Part shown: piece by piece, positions 49,972 to 62,800 of the stretch | How the letters are laid out: each line of letters opens with the position of its first letter | Numbering within the stretch: the stretch's first letter is position 1 | DNA from: Atopsyche davidsoni | Taxonomy: Eukaryota; Arthropoda; Insecta; Trichoptera; Hydrobiosidae | Length of the DNA stretch: 64,000 nt | NCBI GenBank assembly: GCA_022113835.1 | Contig: JAILWY010000012.1 | Coordinates: forward strand, 11,470,001 to 11,534,000 | Direction: 5' to 3' | Position numbers and translations under genes: made by a program | The notes under the pieces: generated by a model | Told to the model about the DNA's origin: nothing | Seen by the model: only the letters and a program-made list of their open reading frames with translations | The model's database searches: none

Positions 49972-51491
49972 CAAAGGGAAAAGCAGCCTCCTTGTTGAAG
50001 ATCTTCAAACAAACGTCGTTTTAAACCTTGCTTGAGTCAATGTATTTAAACCTGAATAAAAAAGTCTACGTTAAAGATGCGAATTGTCAACTCGAGTTGA
50101 CTAACATATTGTATGTATGGTAATCGGATGTATCTTACAAATGACATAATAAATTAAATATTTATTTTAATTAAGTATAATATTTATTTAAGTATGCATA
50201 TTCCTCAATTTTAATAGCCAAGTAAGAGTTGTTTTGTCTTAATTAAAATAATTTGTATTTGCATAAAATAACGATAATTTATGACATGATATAAATCAGC
50301 CTTAATGTGTAGTGTTATTGATAATAAATATTTTTTTATCAAATTTAATGTCAATCAATGCGGTCGGTACTGACACACATTCATAATATCAAGAAGAAAG
50401 TGGTTTTAAAATAAACACATATACTATAACTCTTCTCAATTTTAAGTTGATTTAATATGCTTGTACATGCTGCTATATACAAAAGTATATTTTCAAAGGA
50501 TGATATACAAGTTTAATGTTTAAAAATTTTCATAAAAGCCTGAAAAATTGCACAACCTTTCTTTAAAGGGTTTTTTATTTTGTACTTGCTTGAAAGTTTT
50601 ATCAAAACACAATCAATGGTCAAAACCTTATTAGAATCAATCTTACGATTATTCTGCAAATTAACTTTGATACTTTTTACAATTCCGATTCACCCCGTGA
50701 GCCTTATTGCATTTTTGACAGCCTTTTAATGTATATTATCGGATCGCGTTGCCTCGAATGACCGTATCGCTAATTTTCCCACAATGCCCAAGCACCATTC
50801 TGACAAAGTGTGTCGTTCAAAGATGATCTGAAATTCTACTCCGAATACTTTCAATCCAACACCTTTTATCATTAGGGCACGTTCTCAATTTATTTTTACG
50901 TATTAAGACTTCAAAATAATACTTTAGATAACACACTTTAGAATAGATAATTTATTAAAAATATACATCCATGTATGTATACTTAGTGAATGAACATCAC
51001 GTCTATTTTCAGGATCGAGGGCGGTGTATGGCCTGCTGATGATTATCTTTATTCAATATTTCACTTATGGCTTGACTTTTTATCGAAAATCTATAACATG
51101 AAAGTTTATCGACCGCCTGATATACTAAAAAAATATGCAAACCTACTAAGATTCATTACTGTATATTTTTATAAAATCTAAAAAAGGATGACGTTTTTAA
51201 AATCCGAGTTTCAATATTTAATCCAAGCATAGTCAAATATTTGAGAATGCCTAAAATTACCAAAAAAGCTCTTACTCTCTTACTGATAATGGCATTTTTA
51301 ATAATTTATAAAAATGTTATTGTGCATTTAATAAGAGACATACATTTCACGTAAATATTAAATTAACACAAAATCTCTATTTTAAGTCGACTTTTACGTT
51401 CACCTATATATTTTTATTAATTTTTGAATATTTTTAAGTAGATTTTCGATGTAGCGCAACACGGAGAGAAGTATTTGGAGTATAAAGTCCT
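49972..51491. other. AT-rich stretch, nothing firm
   Basis: One acceptor-like CACGTCTATTTTCAG ends at about 51012, followed by 50 open codons but no good donor. Nothing else is supported. Confidence 0.45.
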
Positions 51492-51635
51492 CTACACACG
51501 TTAGGACACAATTTACAACCGATCTTGCAAGTGGCCAATAGCGTCCTCTTTTGCGTCGTTAGGCAATACCATAACAAACTCCCAAAATAAAAAGACGCTA
51601 TTGGCCGATTGTAAGTTGTGTCGCTGCGTGTGTAG
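51492..51635. mobile_element. 144-bp MITE with imperfect ~45-55-bp inverted repeats
   Basis: The left arm 51492-51545 and right arm 51594-51635 are complementary: CTACACACG ends, then ACACAA, TTACAA and GCCAATAGCGTC in the same order. The left arm carries an extra ~12 nt. The interior is only about 48 bp. CCT abuts both ends, a possible 3-bp target duplication as made by PIF/Harbinger- or CACTA-type elements; three bases are weak evidence. It has no coding capacity of its own. The minus ORFs at 51434-51839 merely cross it. Confidence 0.8.
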
Positions 51636-54357
51636 CCTGCTTCGGTGTCGAGAGAACTGTCTAAAGAAGTGAGACTTCCGTGAAAGTTGACACTTAAACG
51701 GCGTGACAAAATTTAAATCTGTTAAGATTAGCGGATGCGTACTTGATTTTGGCAGAGCCGTTCTTTCCGGGCGGTTGTTCTTGCGAAGATTTTGTAAGAC
51801 GGTAAAGACCCACGAGAAGCGCATAATGTCCGATCCCATAGAAAGTAGGCGAATCCGGAATCATTCGCTTTTTACGCCTGAACGGATAAAAATAATTTTA
51901 ATATCTTCACAGCGACAATTTTGTTATTTCTAGCTCGAGAATGCCAGGGTTCTTGCTGTCATTCGTATTCAATTAGGCTTTCGTTGCTTTGCAGTAGTGT
52001 AAGTTTTTTGTTGCTGCCGTACACAATCATAGCTAAAAATAAACCACACGTTTTGCACTTGAAGCAAATGTTATTTTTTGCGATTTGAAATTCGATAGTA
52101 CGCATTCTTTGTAAGCACAATATAATTATAAAGTCTATAAATACAAATTGCATACTTACCTTATCTTTTTAAACACAGCCAAAATCAAACATAATTGATT
52201 TTAAACACAGAAGATTACGTAACCAATAATAATACTTTCAACAAGCTATACAATGTTATCTTTTTTCAAAGATACTTGTTTCGGGAATAATTTGAATTAA
52301 TATTATGTAACAAAATTTTAAATCGTGTGCAAAAATAAACTTTGTCACAAAGTACTAGTAAAGTGTTTTTTATCAGTATTTATTCAACATATGGTCAGAA
52401 AAAAAAAGTAAATTATGAAGTGCTATAAATAATATTTAGCTAACTTCTAGATACGAGCAATATTTTTTAAAAAATATACAAAAACCCTCTGTTTTTCTCT
52501 AGGTTTATCGCAATTATTTGCCTGTAGATCTAATACAAAAACATAAATATATCAAAATTAAAATACAAGCCTTCAAACAATTTGGGTTTGATTAGAGTAC
52601 CATAGAGAACCACCAAGAGAGTACCATCAAGAAATGATTTGTTGTATTTTTATAATTTTGTCCAATAGTGTTCAGAACGTTGTTAATCACAATATGATGT
52701 TGTATATTGGCATTTCAATATCTGTCTGAATAACTTTATGATTTCCCCGCGCGCCGGCTGAATACCAACCGTTACTGGGCATGATGCCGGCTTGCACGTG
52801 AGGAGACTCGACTCCACCAAAAGCATTATCGTCTGTAGATCGGGAAGGATTATTAATCCTGTGACGTATTGGCATTATAGCCACACGGTGTGAACATCCT
52901 GGGTCATACATTGGAAACACAACCTTGTCCGTTATGAGAAGTCAATCGCACGTCAGTCATGCAATACAGTATGTTCCTTTGTAAATTACAACCCGTGACT
53001 TTATATTAAATTGTATTTTTTTAATTATTGCTCAAGTAAAGAAGAAACTAAAACATATCACTGAAAATATATTCCAACAGTATAATGCAGAAATTAAACT
53101 ATTTTTTGATAACACTATTGTCGTTTTTTTTTTATTATGATTATACAATTGTTTCCACTGAACACATTAATTGAGTATGACTATCTTGTCAATATATATC
53201 ATAGTTTACGGCAAACTATTCAAACCACATCTACTCAAAACTTTTCAAACTTGTACCCAGCAACTGCAAATATCGAACGAAATAAATTTGACTTATCAGG
53301 AGATTTTTGAATACATAAATGCATATTTATATTTGTAAACATAGTTATTTTAAATTAATAATTGACTTGCAAAAATTTATTTAAAATATCGCTTCAATAT
53401 CAATTCGATGACACGCTGTACAAACCACGAATTCAAATTCATATCTGAAAAATAATCTCTCACAGTAAGTTGTGATTTGACTTTCAATCGTCTTATAATA
53501 ATTCCAGCTGGTGCCATATAAATACGGTCGTTTATTTCTGATTTTTTCCACGAATGCGTCGATAAACTTTAGGGGCACTCTTAAAATATTTAACAATCAA
53601 AATCAACAATATTCATGTATAATGTAGAGGAACAGGTATGAGACATATTTACAAATGTAAATCTAAACATTTAGTCTTTAAGCAAGTAAGTGGTTGGTTT
53701 TTAAGTAAAAGTAATAAATATTAATTTTTTTAAGCACACTTGCTTTGATTCAATTAAGTTGGAATGCATTTCAACACAAAATACACGTGGGTGTTTTATA
53801 CACATAGAAGCGTGCTTCTAGTGTTGTTGGGTTTATAATTTATTATAAAAATACTTAGTTATGTAGGGAGTATCATTCTCTCACAATAAGCCTCGGGTCC
53901 ACTCAGACGAAGCCAAGCTTTTTGCCTTTTTCAGTTGTTAGTAATTTGATACTAGGCTGTTTTTATAGCATTACGGGAGTCAGACGTTGGCAATTAGGTT
54001 GTTTCATGTGTGATGTTAAAGATAAAATATTTTAAAAATCATCTTATCTTCATCTTGTTGTTTTAATGACTTGTTTATTTTAATTATTTAATTTACATGC
54101 TGCCGTATATATAGAAATGTTGCATTTCAGGAATGTTCTGTGATGTTAAAACTAACTGTTTCCCTATTAACTTTTATTTTATATTATATTTAACCTTGTC
54201 AATAAAAAACAGCATTCTAAATTTATAAACTATAAAAAATCAAATTATTTAAAAACACTTTTATGAACAGAAGCCATGGATAGTATTTAAAGAAATTTAG
54301 AGAATTTACAAATATATATTCAATTCTTATACAGGTCTTGTTTATACTATATATATG
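51636..54357. other. AT-rich stretch with one protein-like minus ORF
   Basis: Apart from the minus ORF at 52920-52687 I see no gene. A strong minus-strand donor-like ATAAG|GTAAGT lies near 52158 with no supported exon. The remainder is AT-rich spacer. Confidence 0.45.
52687..52920 (-). CDS. Possible minus-strand coding fragment, unrecognised
   Basis: 77 codons starting MFPMYDPGCSHRVAIMPIRH, then NNPSRSTDDNAFGGVESPHV and AGIMPSNGWYSAGARG. It is GC-richer than its surroundings, with protein-like composition (Asn/Ser/Gly-rich, few Leu) and two short MP-containing segments. No domain is recognised and no clean splice sites flank it. It could be an exon of a minus-strand gene inside the + strand intron, or a transposon-gene fragment. 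Confidence 0.25.
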   Translation of the reverse strand: MFPMYDPGCSHRVAIMPIRHRINNPSRSTDDNAFGGVESPHVQAGIMPSNGWYSAGARGNHKVIQTDIEMPIYNIIL

Positions 54358-54404
54358 AGGTTAGGTTAGGTTAAAAAAAAAAAAAAAAAGGTTAGGTTAG
54401 GTTA
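54358..54404. repeat. Interstitial TTAGG blocks around an A-tract
   Basis: AGGTTAGGTTAGGTTA, then about 15 A, then AGGTTAGGTTAGGTTA in the same orientation. TTAGG is the ancestral insect telomere repeat. A second short block, GGTTAGGTTAGGTTA, is in the MITE centre near 3819-3834. Confidence 0.9.
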
Positions 54405-54659
54405 TATACCTCAGTACCAAAAATTAAATTTTATAATTTAGTTTCTAGTATATATATATATCAGTTGGAATTTCATAAAGTTTCAATGCCAATGCAACGC
54501 TTATTCTTCAAACAATCTTGTTGTGTTACTCTTTGAATACTCAATCCAAACTTAGGTATTGTTAGTATATAATTTTTTTTTTTAAATACTTCTTTATTTT
54601 TTTTAAGTCGTAAATATACGATCAACCATTGCTGCAAGGATTCCAAGCACTTGATCTCA
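54405..54659. other. AT-rich spacer
   Basis: T-rich runs and nothing else supported. Confidence 0.6.
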
Positions 54660-54920
54660 TTAGCGTTTTACTGTGTGTTTTAATTAGCGGCTTGTTCGTC
54701 ACAAAGCGGCGCTGTCTGGCCAGACAAGGCGGTCTGTTTCCTCTGTTCACTGTCGGTCTCTAGCTCCAGGCCCGGACTGCCTGCTGGCCGCGACCTCTTG
54801 GCCACGAGCTTCGGTCCTGGCAGCGAGACTTCGGAGACTTCGACCAGCATCCGGCGAGCATCTGTCGGCAGGCGCCACCACGAGACGCGGGACTCCTGCC
54901 GGGAACGGAGCCAAAATGAC
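54660..54920 (+). promoter_or_regulatory. GC-rich island with strong acceptor; candidate exon or promoter
   Basis: The most GC-rich block in the window. A pyrimidine tract TCTGTTTCCTCTGTTCACTG, continuing to GGTCTCTAG, ends near 54763 and is a good + strand 3' splice site. The 150 bases after it are open in all three + frames and on the minus strand, so frame cannot be chosen. The frame starting one base in gives a Ser/Thr/Arg-rich peptide with GRDLLATSFGPGSETSETS. A Kozak-like CCAAAATGA occurs at 54911, but that ORF is only 13 codons. It may be an alternative first exon, a coding exon or a transposon fragment. Confidence 0.3.
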
Positions 54921-54974
54921 TTTCGTATTGGTGCTTTGTCTTTGTGACTTTATCTAGATAATTTTAAATCAATA

Positions 54975-55055
54975 TAGTAAAACCTCAATATAGCGGAACA
55001 ATTGGGGGGAGGAGGTATCCGTTAAAGCCGAAAGTCCGTAAAATAAAAATACGTT
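54975..55055 (+). mobile_element. pogo/Tigger-like transposon terminus, single end
   Basis: TAGTAAAACCTCAATATAGC, then GGAACAATTGGGGGGAGG and ATCCGTTAAAGCCGAAAGTC. AGTAAAACCTC(G/A)ATATA-CGGA with a following CCGTTA repeat is the usual look of pogo/Tigger-type termini, which insert at TA; a TA precedes it here. No matching right end is clear. A TTGAGGTTTTA string near 56154 is the only weak partner. No transposase was found, so this is a remnant. The assignment rests on recall of the family pattern. Confidence 0.4.
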
Positions 55056-58000
55056 TCAAATAAATAAAAAAAATTTTTTTTAGGAAAATACACTGTATGT
55101 ATTTAGATACAAATAAAAAATACAAAACAAAAACAAAATTCTATTCAATTGTCTTCGGACACTCGACACGCTTGCTTTCTGTAATCCTACTTAAAAGGAA
55201 TCAACTTTTGTTTGCACTTTTGAAGTTTGCTGTTTTTTTTTTATCAACTCTCGAAAATTACGAAAAAAAAATTCATTTTTTACATTCATTTTTGGTGTCT
55301 GATTTATACGTATAAAGTTATCTCTTTAAATTCAATTTACAAAGCGATTTGAATTCGTGTCTGTATTTTTTTATTTTAAATATTTAGCTATCCGAAAATT
55401 ATTAGGATAACATTTTTTACTCGGTTACTCCAAAACAACACATTATTATTGTAGTATGCCAGTTTCTAAATATTTTAGATTTAAATACGAATTAGTTTTC
55501 ACTGTGAGTGTTGAATAAGGTTTTATATAAAACAAACGGTATTTTTCGGTTTAATTTATTGTCTCAAAAGAAACCGCCAACCTCAGGATTGCGTGTCATG
55601 AAATGGACGTTGTAATTAGGTTTGTTTGTCAAATGCGACTCCTTTGTCGGTATTTGATATAATTTAGGTACGTATAATATATTATTTGGTCCAATGCCTT
55701 GGCTTATTTGATCCATTGGGTAACCCCATCCATAGCGGTGTTGTGGTTATGGAAGTTGTCCTTACTGAGAACCATCACATAAAAACTTTATAGGCTTACT
55801 TACAAAGATAATTGTCACTAGTCATGTAAGAGAAAGTCAAAATAATAAATATTTTTATGCTATTTAGATTTTACCATGCGTTTCCCGAGTTTTTTTTTTT
55901 AAATAACAAATATTATTTTAAACAATACTGTGGACAAACAAATATAATCAGCCGAATTGCTGGGAGATTACGATTATTAAGCGCTTTCGCTTTCCAGTAA
56001 CTTTGTAAGACTAATTTGTGTTAAAAATATATAAAATTCATATATAAATTCTCGTGGATATTACTTCTGATTTTTTTATACATAGTTAAATTTCATTTAA
56101 TGAATGAAAATGAAAACTATTTTTCATTATTTGTATTAATTTTACTTATTTTGAGGTTTTAAAAAGGTCTTGAATTCTTAGAATTTTTTTCTGTATCGGA
56201 AATAACTCATGTGTGTTCATTTAAGTGGAAACTTTACCTTTATTTATTTAAGAACGTATTGTTTATCTATATTCTTACAATTTTTAATCTGCGTCATGGA
56301 TTTTCACTATCTTATATGTTTTATTTAATTTGCACTGACACATGCAATAATACTACAACTTATCATTGAACAAATCAAAACAATCTTGAAACCAATTACG
56401 TTTTTGAATCCATACGAATCCAAACTTTTTTTGGAGAAACCAACAAATGTAAATGAATAAATTGTTAGTTGAGTGACATTGCCTATTTCATATCATCATA
56501 CATCATACAATCTAAAATTGAATGAAGCCTTAATTACTGTAATTTGTTATTTTATACTACGATTATTTTTAGTATTACATATAGTATAAGGTCCTGAAGT
56601 ATCTATACAACTTATAGCACTATTTATACTAAAATAATTTACTATTGTACACTATTATACACTATTTATAAAAATGTGTAATTTTTGTGTAAAGATTGAT
56701 ATGAATCATATATATATACGTGTAATTTATTATTTTTGCAATAATTATTGCATCATTAATTAGTGCAACAGTTGAGGTCGGGATACAGGCGCTATATATT
56801 TATTAGAATGTTAAATAAGTTTTTTTATTGTCATCTATTAAAGCAAATCAATTTCCGTTAGTGATTGACTAATATCCGACGAAATTTTAATTGTAAGAAA
56901 ATATATTATATTTCGCTTTCCTACTCTACATAAAGCACACTTGCAAATCATTCGGTCAGCTGTTACATCAACAGCAGAGTTAATTCCTCAGATGTTTGCA
57001 ACACTGCAGTGCTGTGGGGACCAGTAACCTGACTCCATTGGCAAGTGCCGCCAACGTGGAAAAAATAACTGCACACATGTTTATCTTTGCTTACATAATT
57101 AAAATGTGTTTTCGTTAATTATGTACATGCTAAATGTACGCGGGGGATATTCCATTTCATACAAGCTTTGTTTTAATCCATCTTAGCATCCAAACATTCG
57201 CCGCATTTGAAGTCATTCCCTGAAGCAGGCCTAGATGAATGATGCCATTAGTTGATTATACTTTATGATTTTACATTTTTCAAATCCGTTGAATAAACAA
57301 AAATATGCTGAATTTTTTTAATAAAATTTTTAATTTGTAGAAAAACCTCCTGAAAGTAATATTTTCATATCTCAAAATTGTAATAGTATTGAGCAAAATA
57401 AAAACGAAATGCGTATGAAAAAAAAACTCAAAAACTTCCAATGTACAAAAAAAAATGATTTATGTGATTGGGACAAGCAAATTTGTGGTATGGTTGCTAT
57501 AAATTTTATTATTCATATTTTGGCATTTATGATAGTCAGGCAGTCATATGACGATATACATTTGATGTTGGCCGACATCAAAAGATAATTTTAGTTTACT
57601 GTAAACTTTGAGTTGACAAAATTGTGCATACGGTATAAATTTGGTGACCTTACGTGCAAGAGAAAGCATTATTTCTATTCGACGTGTGAATAAACTTTGG
57701 CCTTTTAAATTTATGCTCAAACATTCAGTATTGTGACCAAAATAATATATGTCTATCATTATTATTCTATTTAGTCAAAACTCTTAGGTACTCGGTTTGA
57801 CATTTAACCCGAAGATGTTGACTGGTCACATTAGATAGTTATAGAAAGTTTATGAATGCCATAAATATTTTAGATAAATTTTATATTGTCGGTTCGTATG
57901 GTAAACAAGAATTTTATTTACTTGTTATTTTACGTCCCATCGATACATTCTAAGAGTTTAATATTTTCTCCAAGTACTTTGAATTTACGTCAAATATTTT

Positions 58001-59780
58001 TCCATTATTATTTCAGTTCATTTAATAAATAATAAACCGTTCTACTGTGCTTTTGGTATGTCGATGTAAATCGTAGCTATTCTGAAGCGTAGTATTGAAT
58101 ATTTTCTTATTTTTGTGGTCCTTACGATTCAGTAGTAAGAAGATACCTTACCAAGCAATAGTTTGTACCAAATCTAAGATTAACGGCTTGCAAAGGAATA
58201 TCCGGACAAACGGTCATCAGAATCAAATAGATATATGACTTCCAAACGCATAATAGATTGGGTGCTTGCGCTGAATAGAAAATATTAAAATCTTATTAGG
58301 GAGGCCATACGAAGGTAAAAAAATCTAGTTTCTACTAGCACAAAAGTCTCCGCAAATTTTTCACCATGGCAATGTTTTGTTCGAAAAGACAGATGTGTAA
58401 ATCTTCTCTTTTTAATTTCGTACATTAGGAAGCCGCGGTATATTGCGAAATTCACGTTGTATTCAACATGATATACGATATGACGTAGCTTTTTAAATAA
58501 AATTAGGTCGTTGCGAAATATTAAGCATTTGCCATTAATTAGCGGGCCGGCTCAATCCGACCGCCGGTGCCTCAGAATAATGACAATTTTTACAGTTTTT
58601 TCTTTCAACTGTCTGGCCTAAACGGAAACGATCAATAATGCAAATTAATTTGCTATAAATCAATTAATAACTACACGTATATATTACAGTTTCTTGTATT
58701 CTGTTTCGTAATACGAAGGAAATAAAAAACGGCAATTTGGAATGTTGTCTGACTTATGGCCTGCAAGATTGCGATGGGTACTTATTTTGTGCGTCTTTTG
58801 ATCCAGTTCAATGAGAAAAAATATTTTAGTTGTATATTTGTCGTAGAGTGCACAAAAATGTTAGTAACTTTTCTGCAATTTGTATGTGTCATATTGGTGA
58901 GTATGGAAATATCGGCTCACAATTAAGCAGTTTCTTGACCGTGTCTGCCCTTTCAATAACTGGCGTCGTTGTTATAACTTATTTGACATGGCGACCCAAG
59001 CATGACGTCACCGCATGTAAACACGCCATTTTGTTTCTTTATTTAATAAGATGAAAGTCTGTAGTCTGCAGGCCGACTGCTGATACGGACGCTCCTTGTA
59101 AATAATGCAGTCGATTGTAATAGTGCACTGGTCCATTTGTAAGGTTTTGTACTTATCTCAATAATTTCGTCGTCTGAATGCTGCTGCTGTTCTCTGATAA
59201 ATAATTATTTTGATAACTATGATTAATTATAAATTTAAAAAATTTAATTCTTATAGAAAAATGAAATATTTAGTATATTTGGGGTAAAATAAGTAAACAT
59301 ATTAGAGTATTTGATAAAACCAATCATACAATTGTGAATAATGTATTTTTAATTGTAATTTTCGTAATATATACATTGTTTTATTCTTAACCATTTAAGC
59401 ATTTAAACAATGCACAATTAAAGACGTTTATGCGTTATCATTGCATAATCCGAGTTATTACTTACGTAAAACATAATTTGTCTTAATAAATTATTTCCAT
59501 CTAATTGTATCTAGAGGTAGATACGCGGTTCAAAAGGTTAGCGTATTGTGAAAGTTTTGGTCGTTATTAGGCGCATTTAATATTCATTTCCATACTAACG
59601 TACATCCTTATTATTGTGAGACTTGGAGAAATAATCACATTATTTTCGCTACACAAAGAGCCATTACAGAATCAATATATAATTATTCTGTAATTATCTG
59701 CAGCCGAAATACGCAACAATATGTTTACGTTTCTTTATATAACAAGCAACAACACTTATTTTATTTCTCTATTTTTACAG
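55056..59780. other. AT-rich stretch, nothing coding
   Basis: Only chance-length ORFs and AT-rich text. A patch at about 56960-57065 is GC-balanced without an ORF. Short TACACTATT-type repeats occur at about 56640-56670. Confidence 0.5.
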
Positions 59781-59834
59781 GTATGTCACCGTGAAATTAC
59801 ATCACAGCTTCCATTTACGCCATTAATGCAGAAG
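59755..59834 (+). other. Candidate recursive splice site with 54-nt downstream exon
   Basis: TTATTTCTCTATTTTTACAG abuts GTATGT at 59781, giving a 3' and a 5' splice site with nothing between. A second strong 5' splice site CAGAAG|GTAAGC follows after 59834. The 54-nt interval is open only in phase 0 (VCHREITSQLPFTPLMQK), the phase left by the 6545 exon and compatible with the 51-nt unit at 39555. It fits either a ratchet point with a cryptic exon or a conventional 18-codon micro-exon. Confidence 0.55.
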
Positions 59835-62800
59835 GTAAGCACTTACCCGATTTAAAAGGTCTATTATGTTTAATTTAAACCCATTTACCCACATTGCTGG
59901 GTGCCTTTTTTGTATCTTATAATGCAATGAAAAAGTCATGAAAAAACTTATCAATCGGAGAGTAACAAGTCATGATTACAGTGGTGTTGACTTAAGTTAC
60001 CTCAACGTTAGGTTAATACGCAACCAGAAACTATGTTTTTAAGTGTTAGCGAATGTATTTCGCATACGTTATTCGATCGTTCCTTTATTTTGGGTACCCT
60101 ACAGCAACCTATCTTCAAGAATACGTGAAAGTATAGTTGTGGATCCAGAGTTGAGCACTTTTCTCTAAATGTGTGTCCTTTATTAAGAGCTATTGCATTC
60201 CATAGAAGAAATATAGAGCAACTATCGAAGAACACGCGTGATTAGAATTCCCTATCTAGTCTAATAAATATATTCTACTTCAAACATACTACTAGAGCAT
60301 GTCTATTTTTACAAAAGGAGCTAGGCTATATAATATGGGTAATTTTTATTTTCAATATCAGACTCGACAATAGCCAAATTATTAAATGATGAATAATATT
60401 ATAAAATAATTACTACACAGTGAAGATACAGTCTATTATCAATATTCATTACGTGTTTTTTCGTCTATTAATTTATCTCTTTTACCAGTAATAAATATAC
60501 TCATCTGGTATCATGTGTTATAATCACAGCTTCTTATTGACCTCTTCGCTGCTCGCAAATTAAAGGGTCGAATCGGTAGACGAGAACAGTCGAGTTCGTC
60601 GTTTTTTCTTCTCGATTCGTGACCGGAGAAATAAAGCTGTTCGAATCACTGGTCGATTTGTTGTAATAATGCGGTTTCTCTTACTGGAGTGCTGACAGCC
60701 GCTTGTGGTGTGTCGGTCGATTCACGGTATTCCTTAGTCATTATTGACCATTTATAACTTAGTACGGATCAATGATTAATAACACCTGTTTTTTTTACAA
60801 AAGAAGTAGAAAACGTGTTACTTCTCAAGTGACTCACTGTACGATAACCTTGGAAAGGCGTTTTAAAATATTGTATATTTGAGGCATTGCACCTCATTAT
60901 TCGTGTTCGGAAAAATAAATATAAGACTTGATGTGAATATTATTAGTAAAACCACCGTAAATAAAGAGTGCGATAAACAACCGATACACCTTTTTAACTA
61001 CTCATTTATGGGAAAGTAATACATTAATAAGGAACATAGTTTACTCATATTTAAGTTTAAAGTGTAATCAATATTTAATCCTAAGAATAATATTTTAATT
61101 ATTGTGATCACAAATTTTCACTCCAAGATTCTTAGCAGACAATTATATGTTGTACAGTAGAATAGCATAATTAATTATTTTCTTTATACGTATTAATAAA
61201 TCATAGTGTTAACTTTTGATTGGATTTCTGATCTGTATATTTTAAGACACATGGACATCCCTAAATATATCAATTTGTGACTTAGCTTCTTAAAATTAGG
61301 AAATGTCTTACATATCGCACAAAGCGAAATTTAATATATATATTCATTATAAGTTTCATCAAATACCTTAAATAAATAACCATTGGTTATTGTCACGTAA
61401 CTACTCGTTATACCTTAGGTTTACATCCAAAATGTCCCTAAGAACTAAAAAAATCTGACGGTGCTCCGTGGAGTTCGTGGAAAGGTCGGCCGGTGCCACT
61501 ACCTGCTGATTTCACCAGGCGGAAGAGGAGGTCCCTGCCGAGACCGAATCTCCCATTAGACGTAACGCGGGGCTCAGAATACTAAACACCTTGCCTTGTG
61601 ACTACCGACCATTCCCATGCGTTTATGGGGAATCAACACTCGTATTTGATTTGTAAGATGAGCTTTAAAGTCACGCTTGGTAATTTTTCTTAAGGTTTAA
61701 GACATTATAATATATTTTGTTTTTATTTTTTTTATATCAGACTCAACTTTGACAGTTTTATTTTGGCAGGTATAAGTTGTCGCACTAATAAAAATCTTAA
61801 TTGTAATACGTTTTGTATTTGGCTTTAAATCGCCAAAATTTGTAGTATTCCACCATTAATCTATTACTATTTACGATGTTTGTTGTATAATGTTTTTATA
61901 ATATATTTTTATATCAATCTATAGCCATTAGTCCTGGCCTATTGATTTGTGTGTCACCATGCGTTTTTACCGGTCCGATAACGAAGGATACGATTCCACC
62001 TACTACTATTAATATCCCGCCTTACATATCCTTTTTCGCAAGACTTATAAAAGCATACTTAAGCATTTAATATTTAAAACATTGACTATTATGTTTAATA
62101 TTAACTCACCAATGACAGTTAAGTTTACATGCGTTTGTTATAAACTGTGCGGATTAGTGTATGGAATTATTATGTAAAACATGTGACATGCCACTAAATA
62201 ATGGATACTTTGACTGCACATAAAATAATATTCTCCGTACTGAGCTGCGAAGTTTTAAGGAACACCGCTTTATTGCAAGCCTCTCTTCTTTTTGTTCTCT
62301 CTTTCTCTTCCTCCAACGCAAAAAAATATTTTCCTTCGACCCACGTGAGGCCAAAGTCCTCCACTGGAGTCCAGGACCAGATCCAGTCTTAATCAAAGAT
62401 TTTTCAATTTATCTCTGTATAGATTTATCGGAAACATTGTAAACAATTATTGGATTTTTTTAAATTAAAATTTTGACTTATATTCTTTCTGTATCAAAAT
62501 TTGTGGATGTGCCATATAAAATATTTTATAAACTAAAAATACATATTTTAGTCACAATATTTAGTTGGTAATTTTTTTGACAGTATTTTACAAAAGTTAA
62601 TAAAAAATAGAGTGAAAAGTGAATTTTGTTACGAGACTCCGAGAACTGTTATTTCTCTTGTGAATAAAAATACACATAAAACACAAGGCGGTAATAAACA
62701 AAGCAGCATGCATATATACGTCACTATATACAAGACTCTGTCGAAACCTCTTGTCTCTTTATTCGCGAGACCTAGTTGGCTCAAGACTGCATCTGCCGTG

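Noticed and set aside
52154..52165. Strong minus-strand donor-like ATAAG|GTAAGT
   Set aside because: No open, protein-like exon precedes it on the minus strand.
61750..61776. AG|GTATAA juxtaposition as another ratchet site
   Set aside because: Moderate tract but a weak donor, and no downstream 5' splice site seen.
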